Made by a program: the position numbers and the translations under genes. From positions 307,776-319,849 of the forward strand of contig NZ_ML142853.1 in the NCBI RefSeq assembly GCF_004138495.1: a stretch of DNA of 12,074 nucleotides, in the 5' to 3' direction. The stretch comes from Phytoactinopolyspora endophytica (GTDB lineage: Bacteria; Actinomycetota; Actinomycetes; Jiangellales; Jiangellaceae). A model generated the notes under the pieces. That model was not told the origin of the DNA. It saw nothing but the letters and a program-made list of their open reading frames with translations, and searched no databases. Below are positions 6,571 through 12,074 of this stretch, in pieces (position 1 is the first letter of the stretch; every line of letters begins with the position of its first letter).

Positions 6571-7090
6571 GCCCAAGCCGGTCCCAAGAGCGCGGACCGA
6601 GATCCTTCTGTCCATCGGCGTGCTGGCAGCAATCGCAACCGTCGTCGCGCTGAGCCAGATCGTCCAGCCATCGGAAACCCTCTACAACGCCGCGCAGTTC
6701 GTCCATCTGGCGTGTGTCGTCGCCGGACTCGGCAGCGTCTTGGTGGTGGACTGGTTCGGGTTGCGCTGGCAGCTCGGCCACACCTCACTGGAGTCCGTGG
6801 TAGCGACGGCCGGGGCACTCTCCGTCCCGATCTGGTTCGGCCTGACCGGCCTGCTGCTCTCCGGCGTGTTCCTCGAGCCGGACCTGACCGGGCCGGCGAC
6901 TCAGATCAAGATGGGGCTGGTCGCCGTCGCGGGCCTGGTCGGGGTGCTCGCCTACGGCATGCAGCGGCGGCTGTCGGCGACCGGCCACGGCCGGCCGCGA
7001 GGGCTGGTCCGCGCAGGGCTGCTGCTGGCACTGGCGTCACAGATCAGCTGGTGGGGAGCGACCGTCATCGGGTTCCTGAACCGGGCCTGA
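6527..7090 (+). CDS. Five-helix integral membrane protein of unknown function
   Basis: A 187-residue protein with five predicted membrane segments, roughly residues 25-46, 55-78, 90-115, 127-145 and 159-184. Segment 2 contains His60 (QFVHLACVVAGLG) and ends in VVDWFGLRW. Segment 5 contains QISWWGATVIGFLN. Paired intramembrane His and Trp-rich helices recall small heme or copper membrane proteins, but I cannot assign a family. The ATG at 6527 is chosen because GAGG (6517-6520) lies six bases upstream; an ATG at 6515 would add four residues. The start lies inside the preceding gene (44-base overlap), so translation is probably coupled. The next gene is convergent, and the 89-base gap holds no clear terminator. 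Confidence 0.8.
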   Translation: MSWNKLLPALEQTSKPKPVPRARTEILLSIGVLAAIATVVALSQIVQPSETLYNAAQFVHLACVVAGLGSVLVVDWFGLRWQLGHTSLESVVATAGALSVPIWFGLTGLLLSGVFLEPDLTGPATQIKMGLVAVAGLVGVLAYGMQRRLSATGHGRPRGLVRAGLLLALASQISWWGATVIGFLNRA

Positions 7091-7179
7091 GCAGGAACGC
7101 AGCGCCGGAAGCGGCACGGCACGCGCGGACGAGGCAGCTACGGCGGCAGCGTGCCCAGCGCACGAGGTCTCTCCTTCTC

Positions 7180-7653
7180 CTACTCGACCTCGCTCCGCAC
7201 CGCGGACACGGCAGCATCCAACCTGGCCCGCGTGTGCTCGTCATCCGGATCCAGCCCCGAGTCGACAACGGCGTTCCAGACCAGCTCGCCGTCCGCCTTG
7301 CGGCGGCCGGTCACGCGAACGCCGCGCCGCCCCTCCAGCCGGATGTGCCTGCTGATGATGACGCTGCCGGTGACCTGTTCACGGACCACGTCGACCAGCC
7401 GGCCCGGCCCGGTGACCGGCAACTTGTACGGCTGCGAGTGTGGCGACGTCGCGATCGGCTCGACGAGCAGACGTTCCGCGTCGCTCTCCCAGGACGCACG
7501 CTCGATCTCATGCCACGCGATGGAGCCCGACGGCCAGACCAGCCGCCGGTCGGTCGCCGCGATACGGCCGTCGGGGCCCTCCGCCTCGGCGAGAACCCGC
7601 TCGCCGGTCTCCAAGCCTTCCATCACCGGAACCTGACGTCGACGTAGCTGCAC
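7180..7653 (-). CDS. Conserved actinobacterial hypothetical protein, PH-like fold possible
   Basis: A 157-residue soluble protein without signal peptide or membrane segment. The N-terminal half alternates short strands (GERVLAEAEGPDGRIAATDRRLVW, IAWHEIERASWESDAERLLVEPI), which resembles small bacterial PH-like beta proteins. The C-terminal part is a helix (residues 138-156) of DDEHTRARLDAAVSAVRSEVE type. Similar proteins are widespread in actinobacteria without known function. The GTG start at 7651-7653 lies six bases after TAGAGT (7660-7665 on the minus strand), consistent with leaderless initiation; an internal ATG at residue 11 is an alternative. It follows the sigma gene by 33 bases on the same strand and may be partly co-transcribed. 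Confidence 0.75.
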   Translation of the reverse strand: MQLRRRQVPVMEGLETGERVLAEAEGPDGRIAATDRRLVWPSGSIAWHEIERASWESDAERLLVEPIATSPHSQPYKLPVTGPGRLVDVVREQVTGSVIISRHIRLEGRRGVRVTGRRKADGELVWNAVVDSGLDPDDEHTRARLDAAVSAVRSEVE

Positions 7654-7659
7654 GCCACC

Positions 7660-7665
7660 ACTCTA
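7660..7665 (-). promoter_or_regulatory. Candidate -10 box of the small hypothetical gene
   Basis: TAGAGT on the minus strand ends six bases before the GTG start, the same geometry as upstream of the MerR and LysG genes. No convincing -35 hexamer was found at 16-19 bases. Confidence 0.35.
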
Positions 7666-7686
7666 TTCGCCGGCGGATCCCGGCTG

Positions 7687-8751
7687 TCAGCGCAGGTATT
7701 CGCGCAGCTCGACCGCGGACTCCTCCTGCCGCAGCTTGCTCAACGTACGACGCTCGATCTGCCGGATCCGTTCTCTGGTCACGCCGAGCACCTGCCCGAC
7801 CTCTTCCAGCGTCCGGACTCGCCCGTCGTCGAGTCCGTACCTGAGCCGGACCACGCACTGCTCCCGCTCACTCAGGCAGGACAGCGCGGTCATGACCTGA
7901 TCACGGAGCATCGCCTGTGCCACGATCTCGGCCGGCGACAGCTCGTCGGTATCCTCGACCAGCTCACCGAAGGACTGTTCGGCCTTCTCCCCCACCGGCG
8001 TCTGCAGACTGATCGGCTCGTCGACGAACGTCAGCAGCTCTTTGATCCGCCCGGGGACGACTCCGGACAGCTCGGCAAGCTCTTCATTGGTCGGCTCGCG
8101 CGCATATGTCTGCCACATGACCCGGCGCGCGCGGAGGATCCGGTTCAGCTCGTCCACGACATGGACCGGCAACCGGATCGTACGGCTCTGCTCGGCGAGC
8201 GCTCGCCCGATCGCCTGCCGGATCCACCACGTCGCATACGTCGAGAACTTGAAGCCGCGGGCGTAGTCGAACCGCTCGACGGCCCGCATCAAGCCCACGT
8301 TGCCTTCCTGAACCAGGTCGAGCAGCGACATCCCCCGCCGGGCATATCGGCGGGCGACCGAGACCACCAGGCGCAGGTTGGACTCGATCAGTCGTCGCTT
8401 GGCCGCCCGCCCGATCCGCACCAGCTCGTGGAGGTCATGGAAGTCGGGATCAACGGAGCCGTTCTGGGCGATCCGTTCCTCGGCGAGCACACCCGCTTCG
8501 ATGGCCCGGGCCAGGGAGACCTCGTCCGCTGCCGTCAATAGCGGCACCCGCCCGATCTCATCGAGATATCGGCGGACAAGGTCTTGGCTCGTGCCGGTCG
8601 CCTCGCCGTCACGGAGAGTGGCGACGCTGTGAGCGTCGTCGGGTTCCGAATCCGTTCGCGGCCACCTGGGTACGCCCGCGACGGAATGTTCTCCGCCCAC
8701 CGGCCGTCTTTGCGATGGTATTGCTGCGCGCGCGGCGGTAGTGAACGCCAC
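7687..8751 (-). CDS. RNA polymerase group 2 sigma factor (sigma-70, HrdB-like)
   Basis: A 354-residue sigma-70 protein without the long acidic N terminus of the primary factor. Counting from the GTG at 8760: region 1.2 is at about 58-91, and region 2 at about 123-193 contains [20 protein letters not shown] and the -10-melting stretch [14 protein letters not shown]. Region 3 spans about 202-278. Region 4 at about 290-345 has the helix-turn-helix [21 protein letters not shown] that reads the -35 element. The -10 recognition sequence equals that of housekeeping factors, so it likely reads similar promoters under stress or stationary phase. The start chosen is GTG 8749-8751, eight bases after GGAGG; the GTG at 8760 would overlap this site. 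Residues before about 55 are variable. The leader contains two hairpins. Confidence 0.93.
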   Translation of the reverse strand: MAFTTAARAAIPSQRRPVGGEHSVAGVPRWPRTDSEPDDAHSVATLRDGEATGTSQDLVRRYLDEIGRVPLLTAADEVSLARAIEAGVLAEERIAQNGSVDPDFHDLHELVRIGRAAKRRLIESNLRLVVSVARRYARRGMSLLDLVQEGNVGLMRAVERFDYARGFKFSTYATWWIRQAIGRALAEQSRTIRLPVHVVDELNRILRARRVMWQTYAREPTNEELAELSGVVPGRIKELLTFVDEPISLQTPVGEKAEQSFGELVEDTDELSPAEIVAQAMLRDQVMTALSCLSEREQCVVRLRYGLDDGRVRTLEEVGQVLGVTRERIRQIERRTLSKLRQEESAVELREYLR

Positions 8752-8764
8752 CGGCACCACCTCC

Positions 8765-8793
8765 GGTCGGGTTCCGACCCTGGGCGTCTGCCC
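8765..8793 (-). promoter_or_regulatory. Two stem-loops in the sigma factor leader
   Basis: GGTCGG (8765-8770) pairs with CCGACC (8774-8779) across a three-base loop. GGGC (8782-8785) pairs with GCCC (8790-8793) across four bases. The first ends directly beside the GGAGG ribosome binding site, so it could modulate translation. Further upstream, TTGACCGTCAA (8857-8867) is an 11-base palindrome. No promoter was identified with confidence in 8794-8965. Confidence 0.35.
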
Positions 8794-8965
8794 TTGGGGC
8801 GTGTCTTAGTCTGCCGTGATTTGCCCCACCTTTCTAGCCCTTGACAGCTAGATGATTTGACCGTCAACGCTTACGCGCACCCCTCACCTCCCACCCAGCG
8901 GCACCCCGGTTGAGGACATATCGCCAGCTCAGGGCAACCTGACGGGCACTCGGCGGGAGGGGTAA

Positions 8966-9625
8966 TCAGGCATTCCAGGAGGAGAGATCAATGTGCAAAT
9001 CGGCATTTTTCCGGGATGCCTCGATCAGCTGGGCATTCGGGGAATCGACCGTTTGCACCCATATGACCGCCTCGTCGGGCGACTTCCCGAACTGGATATG
9101 CCGGTCGATCAGCCGCCGCGAGCGGATCTCCTCATCGGTATGGACGTACCAGACCTCGTCCAAGCACGCCCGCGCCTCACGCCAGCCTGGTTCGTCCAGC
9201 AGGAGATAGTTACCCTCCGTGACGACGACGTCGGGCGCCGGCCCGACCGGCTGCGCCCCGGCGATCGGCTGCTCGAGCTCGCGCTCGAATCCCGGCGCGT
9301 AGACGACGTGCGATGGCCGGCTCCGGATTCTGGACAGCAATGCCGCGTAGCCGTACGCATCGAAGGTCTCCGGCGCCCCTTTCCGGCCGCGCAGCCCCAG
9401 CCGATCCAGTTCGACATCCGCCAGGTGGTATCCGTCCATCGGCACGTTCACTGCACTGGCACCGATCGTACGGACCAGGGCCGCGGCGAACGTCGACTTA
9501 CCCGCGCCAGGCACACCGACCACGCCGATGAGGCTCCGCCGGTTCGGCCGGCGGGCCCGTTCCGCCAGCTCGGCAAGCTCGGCACCCGTTGGAGACAGGA
9601 CGGCCGTCTCGCGTGCTATCACCAT
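8966..9625 (-). CDS. P-loop nucleoside/sugar kinase-like protein
   Basis: A 219-residue P-loop NTPase of the uridine kinase/phosphoribulokinase-like group. The Walker A motif is GVPGAGKST (37-45). MDGYHLAD (63-70), GAPETFDAYGYAALL (83-97), YAPGFERELEQPIAG (109-123) and the acidic strand TEGNYLLLD (136-144) are typical of small-molecule kinases such as FrcK/YggC and uridine kinase. RLIDRHIQFGKSPDEA (171-186) is the lid. It phosphorylates an unidentified sugar, nucleoside or vitamin precursor in the cytosol. The ATG at 9623-9625 follows CAGGA eight bases upstream. The gene begins 26 bases after the TetR stop on the same strand, so the two are likely one operon. Confidence 0.88.
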   Translation of the reverse strand: MVIARETAVLSPTGAELAELAERARRPNRRSLIGVVGVPGAGKSTFAAALVRTIGASAVNVPMDGYHLADVELDRLGLRGRKGAPETFDAYGYAALLSRIRSRPSHVVYAPGFERELEQPIAGAQPVGPAPDVVVTEGNYLLLDEPGWREARACLDEVWYVHTDEEIRSRRLIDRHIQFGKSPDEAVIWVQTVDSPNAQLIEASRKNADLHIDLSSWNA

Positions 9626-9651
9626 CCGACGATCCTGCCACGCGCGTTGAG

Positions 9652-10170
9652 TCAGTCCCGCAAGGTGTACTCAAGCGCGACGCGGGCCGACTCGGCCGGA
9701 GCACCGTCCGCCACGCTCAGCAGTGCGGCCCGCCAAGCGGCGGCGAGCACCAGTGCCGCCACCCTGAGGTCGGCAGGGATCAACGACCGAATCGTGTCCT
9801 CGATCGGGTCCGGCGCGTCGACCATCGGCGGTCCACCGAGCAGCCGGCACGCGTCGAAACGCACCGCCGCGTCGAACGCGACCAACAACGCGGCCCGAAC
9901 GGCGGACCTGGACGGCCCGCCAGAGTCCGTGACGGCGGCGGCCGCACCCTCCATCCGGTCCGTGATGCGCTTCTCCATGTCGTCGCGGACCACGGTGTAC
10001 AGGCCCAGTTTGGAACCGAAGTGGTGGTAAAGCGAGCCGGTGGTCACGCCCGCCTTCGCTGCGAGCTCGGTCACGTTGCACGCCTCGAAGCCGGCGCGCT
10101 CGAAGTGGTACAGGGCCGCCTCGATCAGCCGCGCCTTGGCGGACCCTGGAACGGGGATCCATTCGGGCAT
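9652..10170 (-). CDS. TetR family transcriptional regulator
   Basis: A 172-residue one-component regulator. The N-terminal helix-turn-helix reads ARLIEAALYHFERAGFEA (13-30) then VTELAAKAGVTTGSLYHHF (33-51), with the recognition helix at about 43-51. The remaining all-helical ligand domain is variable, and its effector cannot be read from sequence. The reading frame extends 13 codons further upstream, but the ATG at 10168-10170 starts the usual domain and follows GGAGG by four bases. It is co-directional with the kinase gene and divergent from the VOC gene. The palindrome in the intergenic region is its most likely operator. Confidence 0.92.
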   Translation of the reverse strand: MPEWIPVPGSAKARLIEAALYHFERAGFEACNVTELAAKAGVTTGSLYHHFGSKLGLYTVVRDDMEKRITDRMEGAAAAVTDSGGPSRSAVRAALLVAFDAAVRFDACRLLGGPPMVDAPDPIEDTIRSLIPADLRVAALVLAAAWRAALLSVADGAPAESARVALEYTLRD

Positions 10171-10254
10171 CAGGCCTCCGTCTCCATCATCGCCGCAGCA
10201 GAACGACACTCATCCCGAACCGCGAACGGCGGTCAACCAGGAAATCTGACCTTG

Positions 10255-10260
10255 AGTGTA
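10255..10260 (-). promoter_or_regulatory. Candidate -10 box of the TetR-kinase operon
   Basis: TACACT on the minus strand matches the TAnnnT consensus. A weak TTACGG lies about 16 bases upstream within the palindrome at 10279-10291, so a regulator bound there would block this promoter too. The resulting leader would be about 80 bases. Confidence 0.35.
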
Positions 10261-10265
10261 ACCGA

Positions 10266-10294
10266 TTGACGGGATTCCGTAATCCGATTACGCT
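10266..10294 (+). promoter_or_regulatory. Promoter of the VOC gene with overlapping palindrome
   Basis: TTGACG (10266-10271), a 17-base spacer and TACGCT (10289-10294) form a near-consensus sigma-70 promoter. The predicted RNA start near 10301 makes the mRNA almost leaderless (ATG at 10303). GTAATCCGATTAC (10279-10291), a 6+1+6 palindrome, covers the spacer and the -10 box. A related sequence, GTAACCGATTGAC (10258-10270), starts 21 bp earlier on the same helix face. Binding by the divergent TetR protein is inferred. Confidence 0.65.
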
Positions 10295-10302
10295 TTCCCG
10301 TC

Positions 10303-10653
10303 ATGAAGCTGATGTTCATGTATCAAGCGGTCGACGATCTCCCCGCGGCCCTCACGTTCTACCGGGACGAGCTCGGCCTGGACGAGTCCTGGCGGGAGGG
10401 CGACGCCACCGTCGCCTTCGACCTCCCCGGATCACCCGTGCAACTGATGCTCGATGTCCCGCCGGACGACGGCCCGCGTTGGAAGTCTGGCCTGTTCTGT
10501 GAGGTGGCGGACGTCGCGACGTTCGTCAAGGAGCACCCGAACGTCAGCTGGGTCGGTGAGGAGTTCGACATGCCCGGCGGCCGCGCAGCCACCTTCCGCG
10601 ATCCCGCGGGCAACACCATCCACATCTTCGACCAGAGCACCGCGACGGGCTGA
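10303..10653 (+). CDS. VOC-fold (glyoxalase/bleomycin-resistance-like) protein
   Basis: A 116-residue single-unit vicinal oxygen chelate protein. The first beta-alpha-beta module contains VDDLPAALTFYRDELGL (10-26) and the second VADVATFVKEHP (68-79). The closing strand FRDPAGNTIHIFD (98-110) is diagnostic. The usual first metal ligand, a His near residue 5-8, is absent (MFMYQA), so a binding or resistance role is as likely as catalysis. It has no good Shine-Dalgarno, in line with the near-leaderless promoter. It is divergent from the TetR gene. Its stop codon abuts the stop of the LysR gene, the two forming TGATCA, so no terminator fits between them. Confidence 0.9.
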   Translation: MKLMFMYQAVDDLPAALTFYRDELGLDESWREGDATVAFDLPGSPVQLMLDVPPDDGPRWKSGLFCEVADVATFVKEHPNVSWVGEEFDMPGGRAATFRDPAGNTIHIFDQSTATG

Positions 10654-11673
10654 TCAGGACCGATGCAGCGCGCTCGCCGCCGCGTCCGTGACCGCGGCGG
10701 TGAGCGCCGCCAACGCGCGAGACTCGAGCCGCCAGCGCTGCCAGTACAGCGGCACGTCAAGCCACCTGCCCTCGACGAGCTCGACCAGCTCACCGGAGGC
10801 GATCGCGGGGCGAGCCATCTGCTCGGGCACCATTCCCCACGCCAGACCCAGGCGAGCGGCCTCGGCGAACCCCTGCGACGACGGCAGGTAGGTCACCGGC
10901 GGGTCCAGCGTCTGCCCGGTCACCGACTGGACGAACCGCTGCTGTAAGGCGTCCTTGCGATTGAAAACGAGCATCGGCGCGGCGGCGAACGCCTCCGCCG
11001 GCAGGCCGTCCGACGCCCGCGACAACCCATCCACAGGCCGGGCACGTCCGCCGTCACCCCCGGCACCGTCGACATCGTCGCCCCCTGCATCCCGGGTGAA
11101 GTACCGCCGGTGGTAGGCCGGCGACGCCACCGCCAGATATCGCATCGATCCCAGGCTCTCCGCCCGGCATCCCTGCACGGGACGTGACTCAGCGGTCACG
11201 GCCGCCATCACGGAGCCGTCGCGCAGCAGCGCCACCGAATGGTCCTGATCCTCCTGACGGATGTCGAACGCTACCGCGTGCTCCACCGGCACCGCGGCCA
11301 GCGCAGGAAGAAACCACGTCGCCAGCGAGTCCGCGTTGACAGCGACCGGCGTCCGCAACGGCCGCCGCACGGCAGCACCGCCGGAACCGCCCACCGCCTC
11401 GCCACGCACCGCGTCCCCGGATACCTCCGCGACGGCCTCGTTCTCCAGCAACGCGACCTGACCGGCGAGCCGCACCAGCACCTGCCCGGCCTCAGTGGGC
11501 CGTGACGGTCTGGTCCGGCGCACCAGGACACGCCCCATACGGGATTCGAGAGCCTTCACGCGCTGGCTCACCGCCGACGGGGTGACGTGCAGCCGGCGGG
11601 CGGCCAGCTCGAAGCTGCCTTCTTCCACCACCGCCGCGAAGGCGGCCAGATGTGCCAGGTCAATCCCAATCAT
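10654..11673 (-). CDS. lysG: LysG/ArgP-type LysR family regulator of amino acid export
   Basis: A 339-residue LysR-type activator. The helix-turn-helix is at about 19-42 (GSFELAARRLHVTPSAVSQRVKAL broken by turns), followed by the family's RRTRPSRPTEAG (52-63). The effector domain opens with VAVNADSLATWFLPAL (110-125), typical of ArgP/LysG, which bind lysine or arginine and switch on an exporter gene. A LysE gene lies divergently next door, supporting the call. The protein is about 40 residues longer than usual because of Gly/Asp/Ala-rich inserts at about 84-104 (linker) and 194-222 (effector domain). The ATG at 11671-11673 lacks a Shine-Dalgarno and lies six bases after TAGAAT (11680-11685, minus), so the mRNA is probably leaderless. 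Confidence 0.92.
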   Translation of the reverse strand: MIGIDLAHLAAFAAVVEEGSFELAARRLHVTPSAVSQRVKALESRMGRVLVRRTRPSRPTEAGQVLVRLAGQVALLENEAVAEVSGDAVRGEAVGGSGGAAVRRPLRTPVAVNADSLATWFLPALAAVPVEHAVAFDIRQEDQDHSVALLRDGSVMAAVTAESRPVQGCRAESLGSMRYLAVASPAYHRRYFTRDAGGDDVDGAGGDGGRARPVDGLSRASDGLPAEAFAAAPMLVFNRKDALQQRFVQSVTGQTLDPPVTYLPSSQGFAEAARLGLAWGMVPEQMARPAIASGELVELVEGRWLDVPLYWQRWRLESRALAALTAAVTDAAASALHRS

Positions 11674-11736
11674 TAAGCCATTCTAATGGACATTTAGAAA
11701 GATTAGCTGGCTTAACTTAGAGTCTGCGCCTACCGT
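11673..11736. promoter_or_regulatory. Divergent LysG/LysE control region with nested dyads
   Basis: TTAAGCCA (11673-11680) and its complement TGGCTTAA (11708-11715) form an outer inverted repeat. Inside it TTCTAA (11681-11686) and TTAGAA (11694-11699) form a second dyad with a 7-base spacer, close to the T-N11-A pattern of LysR-type sites. The inner dyad overlaps the lysG -10 box TAGAAT (minus). On the plus strand TACCGT (11731-11736) could be the exporter -10 box, eight bases before its GTG, with no good -35, as expected for an activated promoter. Confidence 0.55.
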
Positions 11737-11744
11737 CGTGACCT

Positions 11745-12074
11745 GTGCTGACCAGCCTCGCGACCGGATTCGTCACCGGGCTCACATTAATCATCGCCAT
11801 CGGTGCCCAGAACGCGTTCGTCCTCCGGCAAGGGCTACGGCGCGAGCATGTGCTGGCCGTGGTCGCGCTCTGCTCGGTCGCCGACGCGTTGCTCATCACG
11901 GCCGGAGTGGCCGGGCTCGGAACGTTGCTGGCATCCTTCCCCGCGGCGACCGGCGTCGCTCGATACGGTGGGGCGGCGTTCCTGGTGATCTATGGTGTGC
12001 TCGCCGCCCGCCGGGCGATGAGCCCGCACGCGATGACCGCCAGCGACCGCGCTCCCGGTACCCGGAGCGCCGTC
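11745..12074 (+). CDS. lysE: LysE/ArgO-family amino acid exporter, 3' end outside window
   Basis: The first 110 codons of a membrane exporter; the frame is open to the window edge. Helix 1 (about 5-27) carries the family signature [14 protein letters not shown] (18-31). A second helix spans about 36-58 ([21 protein letters not shown]) and a third about 70-88. LysE/ArgO proteins export L-lysine, L-arginine or analogues by proton-driven transport. The start is GTG 11745-11747, followed directly by the membrane segment, with no clear ribosome binding site; a near-leaderless mRNA is plausible. The divergent lysG gene is the expected activator. Confidence 0.9.
   Translation, partial: MLTSLATGFVTGLTLIIAIGAQNAFVLRQGLRREHVLAVVALCSVADALLITAGVAGLGTLLASFPAATGVARYGGAAFLVIYGVLAARRAMSPHAMTASDRAPGTRSAV

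Noticed and set aside
5602..6615. Minus-strand open frame of 337 codons opposite the repeat protein gene
   Set aside because: Its product is Val/Gly/Arg-rich without domains, while the plus frame has a membrane anchor, a duplicated module with conserved Cys and Trp, and a downstream partner gene.
6712..7647. Plus-strand open frame of 311 codons
   Set aside because: It crosses the end of the membrane protein gene and runs antisense to the small hypothetical gene; its Arg/Pro/Ala-rich product is typical of GC-rich shadow frames.
8841..8869. TTGACA on the plus strand as a promoter
   Set aside because: No TAnnnT box lies 16-19 bases downstream and no plus-strand gene follows.
8993..10030. Plus-strand open frame of 345 codons
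   Set aside because: It lies antisense to the kinase and TetR genes, which both have clear conserved motifs, and has no recognisable domain itself.

Overview
The window is high-GC DNA from an actinomycete-like bacterium. Support for this comes from strong GC bias at third codon positions, frequent GTG starts, several genes with a -10 box placed so that their transcripts would be leaderless or nearly so, a group 2 (HrdB-like) sigma factor, a LysG/LysE pair and an Eis-like acetyltransferase. The genus cannot be fixed from the sequence alone. No RNA genes, CRISPR arrays, insertion sequences or phage genes were seen, and no gene-free stretch exceeds 300 bases.

Layout. 1-838 (minus) is the front of an arginase/ureohydrolase-family gene whose 3' end lies outside the window. 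930-1874 (minus) is an aldo/keto reductase with a MerR-type promoter about 110 bases upstream of its start. 2144-3584 (minus) is a tightly overlapping three-gene operon: ArsR regulator, SRPBCC/AHSA1 protein and DHFR/RibD-C-like reductase. It is headed by an 11+11 bp inverted repeat. 3767-4165 (plus) is a MerR regulator whose own promoter copies the architecture of the reductase promoter, so the reductase and the MerR gene look like a divergent regulator-target pair now separated by the ArsR operon. 4227-4257 is a strong hairpin between the MerR gene and an Eis-like GNAT acetyltransferase (4318-5547, minus).

5662-7090 (plus) holds two overlapping genes that I cannot match to a described system. 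The first encodes a membrane-anchored protein with an acidic linker and two copies of a 73-residue, cysteine-bounded module. The second encodes a five-helix membrane protein. This pair is the best candidate for something undescribed.

7180-8751 (minus) carries a small actinobacterial hypothetical protein and the sigma factor, whose leader holds two small hairpins. 8966-10170 (minus) is a TetR regulator followed by a P-loop nucleoside/sugar-kinase-like protein. 10303-10653 (plus) is a VOC-fold protein, divergent from the TetR gene, with a near-consensus promoter overlapped by a palindrome. 10654-11673 (minus) is a LysG/ArgP-type LysR regulator, and 11745 to the window end (plus) is the start of its likely target, a LysE-type amino acid exporter. 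The shared intergenic region contains nested inverted repeats.

The general pattern is a chain of small regulator-target modules (MerR-AKR, ArsR-SRPBCC-DHFR, TetR-VOC/kinase, LysG-LysE), most with a recognisable operator-like dyad.
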